DNA of 64,000 nt from Streptomyces sp. SAJ15 (lineage in GTDB: Bacteria > Actinomycetota > Actinomycetes > Streptomycetales > Streptomycetaceae): the NCBI RefSeq assembly GCF_007595705.1, contig NZ_NISY01000002.1, forward strand, positions 1 through 64,000. Direction: 5' to 3'. Shown here one piece after another: positions 49,595 through 58,955 of the stretch. Numbering within the stretch: the first letter of the stretch is position 1; the number at the start of each line of letters is the position of its first letter. The notes under the pieces were generated by a model. That model was given only the letters and a program-made list of their open reading frames with translations. It did no database searches and had not been told where the DNA came from. The translations under genes and the position numbers were made by a program.

Positions 49595-51904
49595 ATGAGC
49601 GCAGAGGCCACGGACCAGGCCGCCCTCGGCCGGAGGCGCGGCCTCCCCCGCCTCGACCTGCGGAATCTCCGCAGATTCGGCAGGACCGCGCTGCTGGGCC
49701 CCGCCTCCCTGCTGAGCCCGGCCGCCCGGGACCGGCTGCCCGACGCGATCGAGCACATCGCCAAGGTGCACCGGGCCCATCACCCCGGCGCCGACCTCGA
49801 CGTACTGCGCCAGGCGTATGTGCTGGCCGAGTCCTCGCACCGCGGTCAGATGCGCAAGAGCGGCGAGCCGTACATCACCCATCCGCTCGCCGTCACGCTG
49901 ATCCTGGCCGAACTGGGAGCCGAGACGACGACGTTGACCGCGTCGTTGTTGCACGACACCGTCGAGGACACGGATGTGACACTCGATCAGGTGGGGCGGC
50001 AGTTCGGCGAGGAGGTGCGCTATCTCGTCGACGGCGTGACCAAGTTGGAGAAGGTCGACTACGGGGCGGCGGCCGAGCCCGAGACCTTCCGCAAGATGCT
50101 CGTCGCCACCGGCAACGACGTCCGCGTGATGTCCATCAAGCTCGCCGACCGGCTGCACAACATGCGCACTCTGGGCGTGATGCGGCCCGAGAAGCAGGTG
50201 CGCATCGCCAAGGTCACGCGCGACGTGCTCATCCCGCTCGCCGAGCGGCTCGGCGTGCAGGCGCTCAAGACCGAGCTCGAGGACCTGGTCTTCGCCATCC
50301 TGCACCCCGAGGAGTACGAGCGGACCCGCGATCTGCTGCTGGAGCACGCCGGTCGCCCCGACCCGCTCGCCCATGTCGCCGAGGACGTGCGGGCCGTGCT
50401 GCACGAGGCGGGCATCGCCGCCGAAGTCCTGGTGCGGCCACGGCACTTCGTCTCGGTGCACCGGGTGCGGTGTAAACGGGGTGAGCTGACCGGCTTCGAC
50501 CTCGCGCGGCTGCTGGTCCTGGTCGCGGAGGACGCGGACTGCTATGCCGTCCTGGGCGAGCTGCACACCTGCTTCACGCCCGTCATCTCGGAGTTCAAGG
50601 ACTTCATCGCCGTTCCGAAGTTCAACCTCTACCAGTCGCTGCACACCGCCGTGGCCGACGGTGAGGGTCGGGTGGCCGAAGTGCTCATCCGCACCCACCA
50701 GATGCACCGGGTCGCCGAGGCCGGGGTGGTCGCCCTCGGCAATCCGTACGCCCCGTCAGAGCCCGCTCCGGCAGAGACCATCCCCGAGGCCGCCGGAGAC
50801 GTCGCGGCGACCGGAAGGCCCGGAGACACCGGGGGCACCGGGGGCACCGGGGACACCGGGGTCGCTGACAGCTCGGTCGCCCCCGAGGGGGAACGTGCCG
50901 ACCCCACCCGCCCCGGCTGGCTCTCGCGACTGCTGGAGTGGCAGCGCGCCACCCCCGACCCGGACACCTTCTGGAGCTCGCTCCGCGACGACCTGGCCCA
51001 GGACCGGGAGATCACCGTCTTCCGCGCGGACGGCGGCACGCTGGGGCTGCCCGCCGGGGCGAGCTGCGTGGACGCCGCCTACGCGCGGCACGGCGAGGCC
51101 GCCCACGGCTGCATCGGCGCACGCGTCAACGGGCGGCTGGTCGGACTGGGCACCGTGCTGCGCGACGGCGACACGCTCCAGCTCCTGATGGCCCCCGACG
51201 CGGCGGCGCAGAGCCCGGCGGCGGAGGTTCCGGCGCCGGAGGACGGCCCGACGCCCGACGGCCCCCCGCCGGAGTGGCTGGACCACGCCCGGACCCCGGC
51301 CGCCCGCATCGCCATCACCCGCTGGCTGGCGGCCCATCCGCCGCGCCCGGAGGGTCCAGCGGCCGCCGCCCCGACCCAGGGCCGCCGGGCCGCCCCCTGG
51401 CGCCCCGGAGAGGGCCGCAGGGGCGTGGGCGTCGTCACCGACCCGCCTGGGTCCGCCGTGCGGCTGGCGGGCTGCTGCACGCCCGTGCCGCCGGACGCGG
51501 TCACCGGGTTTCCGGTGCGCGGCGGGGTCGTCACCGTGCACCGCCAGGAGTGTCCGGCGGTGGCCCGGATGGCGGCGAGCGGCCGCGCCCCGGTCGGGGT
51601 GCGCTGGCAGGACGACGGCGCACCGGGGGGAGGGGCCGCCGACTACCGGGTCACCCTGTACGCGGAGGCGTTCAGCCGGCCGCATCTGTTGGCGGACCTC
51701 ACCGAGGCCATCGCCGCCGAGGGCGTGGCCGTCGTCTCCGCCGCCGTCGAGCCCCCGCGCGAGCAGCGGGTACGGCACACCTACACCCTCCAGCTGTCCG
51801 ACGCGGGGCGGCTGCCGGTGCTGATGCGCGCGATGCGGCGGGTGCCGGGCGTGTACGACGTCACCCGCACGGGCCGCGAGACGACGGCGGCCACCGGCGC
51901 CTGA
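49595..51904 (+). CDS. RSH-family (p)ppGpp synthetase/hydrolase, RshA-like
   Basis: A 769-residue RelA/SpoT homologue, distinct from the main Streptomyces RelA. The HD hydrolase domain (about 70-230) has LLHDTVED (H120) and LVDGVTKLEKVDY. The synthetase domain (about 255-370) has EFKDFIAVPKFNLYQSLHTAV. A 60-residue Gly/Pro/Ala insert follows, then a TGS domain (about 465-530) and a C-terminal ACT domain. Several synthetase residues differ from RelA: GIRVLV is RLLVLV and ELQIRT is EVLIRT, so hydrolysis may dominate. Streptomyces coelicolor RshA, a second RSH, is the likely orthologue. ATG at 49595 has GGAGG six bases upstream. Confidence 0.9.
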   Translation: MSAEATDQAALGRRRGLPRLDLRNLRRFGRTALLGPASLLSPAARDRLPDAIEHIAKVHRAHHPGADLDVLRQAYVLAESSHRGQMRKSGEPYITHPLAVTLILAELGAETTTLTASLLHDTVEDTDVTLDQVGRQFGEEVRYLVDGVTKLEKVDYGAAAEPETFRKMLVATGNDVRVMSIKLADRLHNMRTLGVMRPEKQVRIAKVTRDVLIPLAERLGVQALKTELEDLVFAILHPEEYERTRDLLLEHAGRPDPLAHVAEDVRAVLHEAGIAAEVLVRPRHFVSVHRVRCKRGELTGFDLARLLVLVAEDADCYAVLGELHTCFTPVISEFKDFIAVPKFNLYQSLHTAVADGEGRVAEVLIRTHQMHRVAEAGVVALGNPYAPSEPAPAETIPEAAGDVAATGRPGDTGGTGGTGDTGVADSSVAPEGERADPTRPGWLSRLLEWQRATPDPDTFWSSLRDDLAQDREITVFRADGGTLGLPAGASCVDAAYARHGEAAHGCIGARVNGRLVGLGTVLRDGDTLQLLMAPDAAAQSPAAEVPAPEDGPTPDGPPPEWLDHARTPAARIAITRWLAAHPPRPEGPAAAAPTQGRRAAPWRPGEGRRGVGVVTDPPGSAVRLAGCCTPVPPDAVTGFPVRGGVVTVHRQECPAVARMAASGRAPVGVRWQDDGAPGGGAADYRVTLYAEAFSRPHLLADLTEAIAAEGVAVVSAAVEPPREQRVRHTYTLQLSDAGRLPVLMRAMRRVPGVYDVTRTGRETTAATGA

Positions 51905-51987
51905 CCGCCCTCGTCTGCTGCCCCCGAACGGGTGCACTCCCCCCGCGTTTCCGCATGGCTCTCCGCCCGCCCTGGTAGCCGTAGCGC

Positions 51988-53658
51988 ATGCCGCACACTT
52001 CCGCCCGCTCTGTACCGGGTACCCGTACCGCCCGCTCCGTCCGCCGGAGGGCCACCCGGCGCAGGGCCACGCTGGTGGCCACCGCGCTGGCCGCACTCGC
52101 CGCGGTGCCCTCGGTCGCCGCGGGCTCGCCCGCCGGCCCGCTGGACGGCCCTGGAGACGGCCCTTCGGCCCCCGTCGCCCCGATGGGCATCGGGGACCGG
52201 CTCTTCCCGCACCTCGGCAACCCCGGCTACGACGTCACCTCGTACGACGTGACCTTCGAGTACCACGGCAACGACAAGCCGCTGGACGCCGTGACCACCA
52301 TCTCCGCCCATGCGACCGACACCCTGGAGAGCTTCAACCTCGACTTCACCAACGGCACCGTACGGTCCGTCGAGGTGAACGGTCGTGCCGCGCGGTTCGC
52401 CACGGCCGAAGAGGACCTGGTGATCGCGCCGCAGATCATGGTCCCCGAGCGCGGCTACTTCCAGGTGACCGTCCACCACACCAGCGACCCGCGCGGGCAG
52501 GGCAAGGGCGGCTGGATCAAGACCAGCGACGGGTTGGTCATGGCCAACCAGGCCAACGCCGCCCACCGCGTCTTCCCCTGCAACGACCACCCCTCGGACA
52601 AGGCCCGCTTCACCTTCCGGGTCACCGCCCCCAAGGACCTCACGGTGGTGGCCAACGGCCTCCCGCGCGGGCACACCCACGACGGGCCCGAGACGACCTG
52701 GGAGTACCGCAGCCGGCACCCGATGGCCACCGAGCTCGCGCAGGTCGCCATCGGCCGCTCCACCATCGTGCGCCGGCGCGGCCCAGGAGGGCTGCCGGTG
52801 CGGGACGTGGTGCCCACGGCGGAGCGCCGGCGGCTGGCGAAATGGCTCGCCAAGACGCCGGCACAGCTGGAGTGGATGGAGGAGCGGGTCGGCCGGTACC
52901 CGTTCGAGACGTACGGTGTGCTGATCGCCGACGCGACGACCGGCTTCGAGCTGGAGACGCAGACGCTCTCCCTGTTCGAACAGGACCTGTTCCTCGAAAG
53001 CCGGCTCCCCGCCTGGTACGTGGACTCGATCATGGTGCACGAGCTGGCGCACCAGTGGTTCGGCAACAGCGTCAGCCCGCGCGCCTGGTCCGACCTGTGG
53101 CTCAACGAGGGGCACGCCACCTGGTACGAGGCGCTCTACGCCGACCAGCACGGAGAGATGTCCCTGGACAAGCGGATGAAGTGGGCGTACGGGATGTCCG
53201 ACGCCTGGCGCGCCCAGGGCGGGCCGCCGGCGGACCCCGAGCCCTCCAAGCCGGGCCAGCCCATCGGCATCTTCCGGCCGGCCGTCTACGACGGCAGCGC
53301 ACTGATCCTCTACGCGCTGCGCCAGGAGATGGGCAAGGAGCCCTTCGAGCGGCTCCAGCGGGAGTGGGCGAGCCGTAACCGGGACGGCGTGGCCTCCACC
53401 GAGGACTTCGTCGGCCTCGCCTCGGACATCGCCGGCCGCGATCTCACGGGGTTCCTGCACTCCTGGCTGTACGACAGGAAGACGCCGCCGATGCCCGGCC
53501 ACGCGGACTGGAAGGCGACGGCCACGACCGCCGCCAAGCAGCCGCCGACCAAGCAGTCCCCGGCCCAGGCCGCGCACGCCGCGCACCCCCTGCACCCCGC
53601 CCAGGCCGCCAAGCAGACCGCCAAGGCGCCGGGGAAGCAGGCACCGCCCGCCGGGTGA
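51988..53658 (+). CDS. Secreted M1-family metallopeptidase
   Basis: A 556-residue exported zinc aminopeptidase-like protein. The N-terminus has a twin-arginine-rich signal (RRRATRRRATLVATALAALAAVPSVAAG). The catalytic motif is HELAH (351-355) with the third ligand Glu374 (HExxH-x18-E, LNEGHATW). The GAMEN-type loop is replaced by FELETQTLS, as in other short secreted M1 enzymes. It lacks the large C-terminal domain of PepN-type enzymes (about 850 residues) and ends in a Lys/Gln/Pro/Ala tail. It lies downstream of rsh with 83 bases between. Confidence 0.93.
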   Translation: MPHTSARSVPGTRTARSVRRRATRRRATLVATALAALAAVPSVAAGSPAGPLDGPGDGPSAPVAPMGIGDRLFPHLGNPGYDVTSYDVTFEYHGNDKPLDAVTTISAHATDTLESFNLDFTNGTVRSVEVNGRAARFATAEEDLVIAPQIMVPERGYFQVTVHHTSDPRGQGKGGWIKTSDGLVMANQANAAHRVFPCNDHPSDKARFTFRVTAPKDLTVVANGLPRGHTHDGPETTWEYRSRHPMATELAQVAIGRSTIVRRRGPGGLPVRDVVPTAERRRLAKWLAKTPAQLEWMEERVGRYPFETYGVLIADATTGFELETQTLSLFEQDLFLESRLPAWYVDSIMVHELAHQWFGNSVSPRAWSDLWLNEGHATWYEALYADQHGEMSLDKRMKWAYGMSDAWRAQGGPPADPEPSKPGQPIGIFRPAVYDGSALILYALRQEMGKEPFERLQREWASRNRDGVASTEDFVGLASDIAGRDLTGFLHSWLYDRKTPPMPGHADWKATATTAAKQPPTKQSPAQAAHAAHPLHPAQAAKQTAKAPGKQAPPAG

Positions 53659-53862
53659 GCGGCGGGAGAGGCCGGGACGACGGGAGGAAGCCGGTGCCGG
53701 GGGCGAGGAGGCGAGGAGGCGAGGATCGGAGGAAAACCCGAGTGACCCAGCGTGGCGGTCGTGCGACCATCAAGGGGTCGACGACGCGGCCGACGCCGGG
53801 GAATGCCACGGCCGTGCCGATCGTTGTCGACAGTGACATCGACCAACGACGTAAGGATCGCA

Positions 53863-55356
53863 TTGACCTTCTCCTCCCTTCCGCAGGACCGGCAGCGCCT
53901 CCGCCTCGCCGAGAGCCTTCGGGCCGACGCCCTGATGGAAGAGGACGTCGCCTGGAGTCATGAGCTCGACGGGGAGCGCGACGGCGATCAGCACGACCGC
54001 TCCGACCGCGCGGCGCTGCGCCGCGTCGCGGGCCTGTCGACCGAGCTCGAGGACATCACCGAGGTCGAGTACCGGCAGCTGCGCCTGGAGCGCGTGGTGC
54101 TGGTCGGCGTCTGGACCTCGGGCACCGTCCAGGACGCGGAGAACTCGCTGGCCGAGCTGGCCGCGCTCGCGGAGACCGCGGGCGCCCTCGTGCTCGACGG
54201 CGTCACCCAGCGTCGCGACAAGCCGGACCCGGCCACCTACATCGGCTCCGGCAAGGCCCAGGAGCTGCGGGACATCGTGCTGGAGTCCGGGGCCGACACC
54301 GTGGTGTGCGACGGTGAGCTCAGCCCGGGCCAGCTGATCCACCTCGAGGACGTCGTCAAGGTCAAGGTGGTCGACCGGACCGCCCTGATCCTCGACATCT
54401 TCGCCCAGCACGCCAAGTCCCGAGAGGGCAAGGCCCAGGTCTCGCTCGCGCAGATGCAGTACATGCTGCCGCGGCTGCGCGGTTGGGGTCAGTCCCTGTC
54501 CCGGCAGATGGGTGGTGGTGGCTCCGGCTCCTCGGGCGGCGGCATGGCCACCCGTGGTCCCGGTGAGACCAAGATCGAGACCGACCGTCGGCGCATCCGC
54601 GAGAAGATGGCGAAGATGCGCCGGGAGATCGCGGAGATGAAGACCGGCCGCGACATCAAGCGGCAGGAGCGCAAGCGCAACAAGGTGCCCTCGGTCGCCA
54701 TCGCCGGCTATACCAACGCGGGCAAGTCCTCGCTGCTCAACCGGCTGACCGGCGCGGGCGTCCTGGTGGAGAACGCGCTGTTCGCCACCCTCGACCCGAC
54801 CGTGCGCCGGGCCGAGACCCCCAGCGGGCGGCTGTACACGCTGGCGGACACCGTCGGATTCGTGCGCCATCTGCCGCACCACCTCGTCGAGGCCTTCCGC
54901 TCCACCATGGAGGAGGTCGGCGAGGCCGATCTGATCCTCCATGTGGTGGACGGCTCGCACCCGACGCCGGAGGAGCAGCTGGCCGCCGTGCGCGAGGTGA
55001 TCCGCGACGTGGGCGCCGTCGAGGTGCCCGAGATCGTGGTGATCAACAAGGCGGACGCGGCCGATCCGCTGGTGCTGCAGCGTCTCATGCGGGTCGAGAA
55101 GCGCTCCATCGCGGTCTCCGCCCGCAGCGGCCAGGGCATCGAGGAGCTGCTTGAGCTCCTCGACGCGGAGCTGCCGCGGCCCGAGGTCGCCATCGAGGCG
55201 CTGGTTCCGTACACGCACGGGGCCCTGGTCTCGCGCGCCCACGCCGAGGGCGAGGTCCTCTCCGAGGAGCACACCTCCGAGGGCACGCTCCTCAAGGCGC
55301 GGGTGCACGAGGAGCTGGCGGCCGAGCTCCAGCCGTACGTCCCGGCGTCCGCATAG
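53863..55356 (+). CDS. hflX: Ribosome-associated GTPase HflX
   Basis: A 497-residue HflX, a GTPase that binds the 50S subunit and helps rescue or split stressed ribosomes. The HflX N-terminal domain (about 60-270) includes DPATYIGSGKAQELRD. The Gly-rich loop GGGGSGSSGGGMATRGPGETKIE precedes the G domain: G1 GYTNAGKSS (282-290), G3 DTVGF and G4 NKAD. The start is TTG at 53863: AAGGA lies five bases upstream and the following TFSSLPQDRQ aligns with the N-terminus expected in this genus. Upstream codons give an Arg-rich unlikely peptide. Confidence 0.94.
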   Translation: MTFSSLPQDRQRLRLAESLRADALMEEDVAWSHELDGERDGDQHDRSDRAALRRVAGLSTELEDITEVEYRQLRLERVVLVGVWTSGTVQDAENSLAELAALAETAGALVLDGVTQRRDKPDPATYIGSGKAQELRDIVLESGADTVVCDGELSPGQLIHLEDVVKVKVVDRTALILDIFAQHAKSREGKAQVSLAQMQYMLPRLRGWGQSLSRQMGGGGSGSSGGGMATRGPGETKIETDRRRIREKMAKMRREIAEMKTGRDIKRQERKRNKVPSVAIAGYTNAGKSSLLNRLTGAGVLVENALFATLDPTVRRAETPSGRLYTLADTVGFVRHLPHHLVEAFRSTMEEVGEADLILHVVDGSHPTPEEQLAAVREVIRDVGAVEVPEIVVINKADAADPLVLQRLMRVEKRSIAVSARSGQGIEELLELLDAELPRPEVAIEALVPYTHGALVSRAHAEGEVLSEEHTSEGTLLKARVHEELAAELQPYVPASA

Positions 55357-55398
55357 CGTCCGCGCCCCTCGCGTGCCCGGCGGCACGCGGTCATACGA

Positions 55399-55434
55399 CG
55401 AGGGCCCGCCCCCGGGAACGGGGGCGGGCCCTCG
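55399..55434. terminator. Bidirectional terminator between hflX and protease gene
   Basis: A perfect 16-bp stem (55399-55414 with 55419-55434) with a GGAA loop between two convergent genes. It can act on both strands. Confidence 0.92.
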
Positions 55435-55477
55435 CCCGTGTGGGCGGCGCGCTCGGCGCCGCCCACACCCGGCGGAC

Positions 55478-56656
55478 CTACTGGCCCGCGAACTTCTTGC
55501 TCACCGCGTTGTAGACGCCCTTGGCCTCCGGACCCAGGTGCGGACCGGCCAGCCAGGTGGCGTTGGACGGGCCGATGGAGGTGTTGGAGACCAGCGCGGG
55601 CTTGCCGTCGGAGCCGGTGGCGACCCAGCCGCCGCCGGAGGAACCCGCGGTCATGGTGCAGCCGATGCGGTACATCGTCGGCTGCGCGGCCTGCAGCGAG
55701 AGGCGACCCGGCTTGTCCGCGCACTGGAACATCTTCTGGCCGTCGAACGGCGGCGCGGCCGGGTAGCCGGTGCCCGTGATGCTGTCGATCGACTTGACCG
55801 CCGGGGCGTTGAACTCGACCGGCAGCGCCCCGCCGACCGTCTCCTCCAGCGACTTGCCGCCCGCGCCCGCCTCCGGCTTCACGTGCAGCACGGCGAAGTC
55901 GTAGGGCGCGCCCTTGCCGCCGACCTGCGCGCCGCTGTCGATCCACTGCGAGGAGGTCTGGGCCCAGTCGGCCCACCAGACGCCCTTGGGCGCGAGCTCC
56001 TCGCGGGTCGCGTTCTCCAGCTGGGCCGCCGACTTGCCGGCGTCGTTGTACGAGGGGACGAAGGCGAGGTTCTTGTACCAGCCGCCGCCCTTACCCGCGT
56101 GGACACAGTGACCGGCGGTCCACACCAGGTTGGACTTGCCGGGGTGCGCCGGGTCCTTCACCACGGTCGCCGAGCAGACCATGGAGCCCTCGGGGCCGTC
56201 GAAGAAGACCTTGCCCGCCTCCGGCACCTTGGTGCTGAACGGCGCGGACACCTGCTTGGCGGTCACCGGAGTCGGCTCCGGGTCGGTGACGCCCTGGTCG
56301 CCGTCGATGTCCTCCTCGTCGACCGGCTTGTCGGGCTCCTGAGCCTCCTTCATCCGGTCCGGCTTCCAGAGGTCTTCGATGATCGGGTTGATGAACTCCC
56401 CGGCCTCACGCAGCCAGTCGTCCTTGTCCCACTTGTCCCAGGCGCCGTTCTTCCACTCGTCGAGATCGATGCCCAGGTCCTTCAGCTTGTCCCCGATGTT
56501 GAGGTCATCGGGCAGGGCGATGTCCTGCGACCCCTGGTCGGGGGAGCTGGACTGACCGGCGTCCCCGCCGTCGTCCGGGCCGCACGCGGTGGCGGTCAGC
56601 GCCAGTGCGGCGGCCATGGCGGCCGCGGCCAGCGCGGAACGGCGTATGGATGGCAT
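55478..56656 (-). CDS. Trypsin-like serine protease lipoprotein
   Basis: A 392-residue protein with a lipoprotein signal peptide (MPSIRRSALAAAAMAAALALTATAC, lipobox LTATAC). An acidic/Trp-rich middle follows (DLNIGDKLKDLGIDLDEWKNGAWDKWDKDDW). The protease domain starts near residue 135, with the chymotrypsin-type triad H183 (VWTAGHCVH), D253 (YDFAVLHV) and S340 (TAGSSGGGW). It should act outside the membrane; the target is unknown. ATG at 56656 has GGGGAG about nine bases upstream. It converges with hflX and is divergent from the siderophore locus. Confidence 0.93.
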   Translation of the reverse strand: MPSIRRSALAAAAMAAALALTATACGPDDGGDAGQSSSPDQGSQDIALPDDLNIGDKLKDLGIDLDEWKNGAWDKWDKDDWLREAGEFINPIIEDLWKPDRMKEAQEPDKPVDEEDIDGDQGVTDPEPTPVTAKQVSAPFSTKVPEAGKVFFDGPEGSMVCSATVVKDPAHPGKSNLVWTAGHCVHAGKGGGWYKNLAFVPSYNDAGKSAAQLENATREELAPKGVWWADWAQTSSQWIDSGAQVGGKGAPYDFAVLHVKPEAGAGGKSLEETVGGALPVEFNAPAVKSIDSITGTGYPAAPPFDGQKMFQCADKPGRLSLQAAQPTMYRIGCTMTAGSSGGGWVATGSDGKPALVSNTSIGPSNATWLAGPHLGPEAKGVYNAVSKKFAGQ

Positions 56657-56995
56657 GGGTGGAACTCCCCCTGAGATGTTCTGAGACGTCCTGGGCTCGG
56701 AGTGCTTCGATCCGGAAAACGGTCCGGATCCCCTTGTGCGGGGCCGCGTCAGCTGTGGACCGGGCCCACACCAGGTCTGCACTCGATCTGAATTTGTCAT
56801 GTCTCCGACTCGGCGGGGACGGCAGCCCCCACTATGCCGGTGCCGCCTACGACGGCGGTAGCCGGGTCCCCGGTTCCCACGGAGAAGGATCTTCCTTTTG
56901 CCCGTGATCTGCCGCTGTGCGCGTCGTTGGTACGTACGGGGGACCGTCGACCGGCGTGCGCTCGCACGCAGTCCGCAGCAGGAGGGCCGACTCCC
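56657..56995. promoter_or_regulatory. Divergent region protease / siderophore locus (339 bases)
   Basis: No gene. The siderophore promoter should lie here. I looked for the DmdR1 iron box (TTAGGTTAGGCTAACCTAA-like) and do not see one. TCCGGAAAACGGTCCGGA (56710-56727) is an inverted repeat (TCCGGA twice around AAACGG) of unknown role. AGGAGGG precedes the aminotransferase start. Confidence 0.5.
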
Positions 56996-58492
56996 ATGGC
57001 CGTGACCGAGCTCCCGCCGACGGCGCAGTGCGCGGCGGACGAACGCATCCAGGGCATTCTGCGGCGCCAGTCGCTGCGCGAGTCGGCGGCCCGCACCTAC
57101 GCCCGCTCGCTGCCCATCGTCCCGGTGCGGGCCCGGGGACTGACCATCGAGGGTGCCGACGGCCGTCGCTATCTCGACTGTCTCTCCGGCGCCGGCACGT
57201 TGGCCCTCGGCCACAACCACCCGGTGGTGCTGGAGGCCATCCGCTCCGTGCTCGACTCCGGTGCCCCACTGCACGTCCTGGACCTCGCCACGCCGGTCAA
57301 GGACGCCTTCGTGGACGAGCTGTTCGCCACCCTCCCGCCCCAACTCGCCGAGCGGGGGCGGGTGCAGTTCTGCGGCCCGGCCGGCACCGACGCCGTCGAG
57401 GCCGCGCTCACCCTGGTGCGGACCGCCACCGGCCGCGACGGGCTCCTGGCCTTCACCGGGGCCTACCACGGCATGACCACCGGAGCGCTGGCCGCGTCCG
57501 GCGGCGCCCGCGCGGTGAGCGTGACCCGACTGCCCTTCCCGTACGACTACCGCTGCCCGTTCGGGGTCGGCGGGGACCGCGGCGCGGAGCTCGCGGCCCG
57601 GTGGACCGAGAGCGTGCTCGACGACGGCAAGGGCGGTGTGCCCGCTCCGGCCGGCATGATCCTCGAACCGGTGCAGGGCGAGGGCGGTGTCATCCCGGCC
57701 CCGGACGGCTGGCTGCGCCGGATGCGGGAGATCACCACGGCGCGCGGGATCCCCCTCATCGCCGACGAGGTGCAGACCGGCGTCGGCCGCACCGGCGCCT
57801 TCTGGGCCGTGGAACACAGCGGCGTCGTCCCCGATGTGATGGTGCTCTCCAAAGCCATCGGCGGCAGCCTTCCGTTGGCCGTCGTCGTCTACCGCGACGA
57901 CCTCGACGTCTGGCCGCCGGGCGCCCACGCGGGCACCTTCCGCGGCAACCAGCTCGCCATGGCCGCCGGCGCCGCCACCCTCGCCTTCGTCCGTGAGAAC
58001 GCGCTGGCCGAACGGGCCGCCACGCTCGGCGCCCGCATCCTGGCCCGGCTGCGCGAACTGGCCCGCCGACACCCCTGCGTCGGCGACGTCCGCGGTCGGG
58101 GCCTGATGCTCGGCCTGGAGCTCGTCGACCCGGAGGGCGCCGGAGCACCGATCGAGCCCGCCCTCGCCCCCGGCTCCGCCGCTACGGTGCCCGCTCCCGC
58201 TCCCGCTCCCGCTCCCAGCCCCGCGGTCACGCCGGCCTCCGCCCCCGCCCCCGCTGCCGCGCCCTCGCTCGCGGCCGCGGTCCGGCAGGAGTGCCTGGGC
58301 CGGGGCCTCATCGTCGAGCTGGGCGGCCGGCACTCCAGCGTGGTCCGGCTGCTGCCGCCGCTGACCATCACCGACGAGCAGGCCGAAGCGATCCTCGACC
58401 GGCTGGCCGACGCCCTTGAGGCGGTCGAACGCTGCTACGCCGTCCGTGCCCACGCCCCGTTCGCCCCACCGCTCCCGGGCCCCGCCCGGTGA
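56996..58492 (+). CDS. Diaminobutyrate-2-oxoglutarate aminotransferase-like enzyme (siderophore locus)
   Basis: A 498-residue class III PLP aminotransferase. PLP lysine is K286 (MVLSKAIGGSLPLAVV), and the cofactor phrase IADEVQTGVGRTGAFWA is complete. It resembles RhbA/EctB-type enzymes that make 2,4-diaminobutyrate from aspartate semialdehyde, the first step to a diamine in several NIS siderophores. About 30 residues of Ala/Pro repeats ([19 protein letters not shown]...) interrupt the small C-terminal domain and are absent from typical members. ATG at 56996 has AGGAGGG ten bases upstream. The next gene is 463 bases away, same strand. Confidence 0.9.
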   Translation: MAVTELPPTAQCAADERIQGILRRQSLRESAARTYARSLPIVPVRARGLTIEGADGRRYLDCLSGAGTLALGHNHPVVLEAIRSVLDSGAPLHVLDLATPVKDAFVDELFATLPPQLAERGRVQFCGPAGTDAVEAALTLVRTATGRDGLLAFTGAYHGMTTGALAASGGARAVSVTRLPFPYDYRCPFGVGGDRGAELAARWTESVLDDGKGGVPAPAGMILEPVQGEGGVIPAPDGWLRRMREITTARGIPLIADEVQTGVGRTGAFWAVEHSGVVPDVMVLSKAIGGSLPLAVVVYRDDLDVWPPGAHAGTFRGNQLAMAAGAATLAFVRENALAERAATLGARILARLRELARRHPCVGDVRGRGLMLGLELVDPEGAGAPIEPALAPGSAATVPAPAPAPAPSPAVTPASAPAPAAAPSLAAAVRQECLGRGLIVELGGRHSSVVRLLPPLTITDEQAEAILDRLADALEAVERCYAVRAHAPFAPPLPGPAR

Positions 58493-58955
58493 CGCGACCG
58501 ACGGCCCCTCGAGGCCGCACGCCCAACGCCCTCAGCCGGATTCGTCAGGCGGCCGGGTCCCCGGCGGTGCGTCGCCGGGTACCCGGGCGCGCCCTGACCC
58601 GTGGGGTGCGCCGGCGCCCGTGCTCGGCCGTCGTGGCCAGGCGCGGGTGGGCGACCCGTGCTCTCTCTGGTCGTCGCCGCCTCACCGCACTCCCGGCTGC
58701 CGTCCGGCCCGCGCGTGTGGCCGCGCCCCCGGCTGGCGCGGTGCGGCCGGCCGCTGCAACACGGCGGCGGCCCGCGCCGGCGCCGCCGGGCCTGGTGCCT
58801 CGGCCCGCGGCCGGGTGCCCGACCGCCGCCGGGGGCCCGCTCACCGTCGTACGGGCGCGCGCCGTCGTACGGCCGCCCGTTCACCCCCACACCGTGGAAG
58901 GAGGGAGGCGCCCGGTTCACGGCGTGAGTGTCGCGAGGTGTGCGCCACAGACGAG
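58493..58955. other. Gap inside the siderophore locus (463 bases)
   Basis: No gene is convincing. AAGGAGGGAGG at 58898-58908 is a strong ribosome-like site, but no start codon in the synthetase frame lies close behind it: the nearest GTG codons (58924, 58928) are in other frames. Either the site is accidental or the synthetase starts in an unexpected way. Confidence 0.5.

Noticed and set aside
56657..58453. Upstream extension of the trypsin-like lipoprotein frame
   Set aside because: The lipoprotein signal peptide with ribosome site at 56656 fixes the start; the extension is antisense to the aminotransferase.
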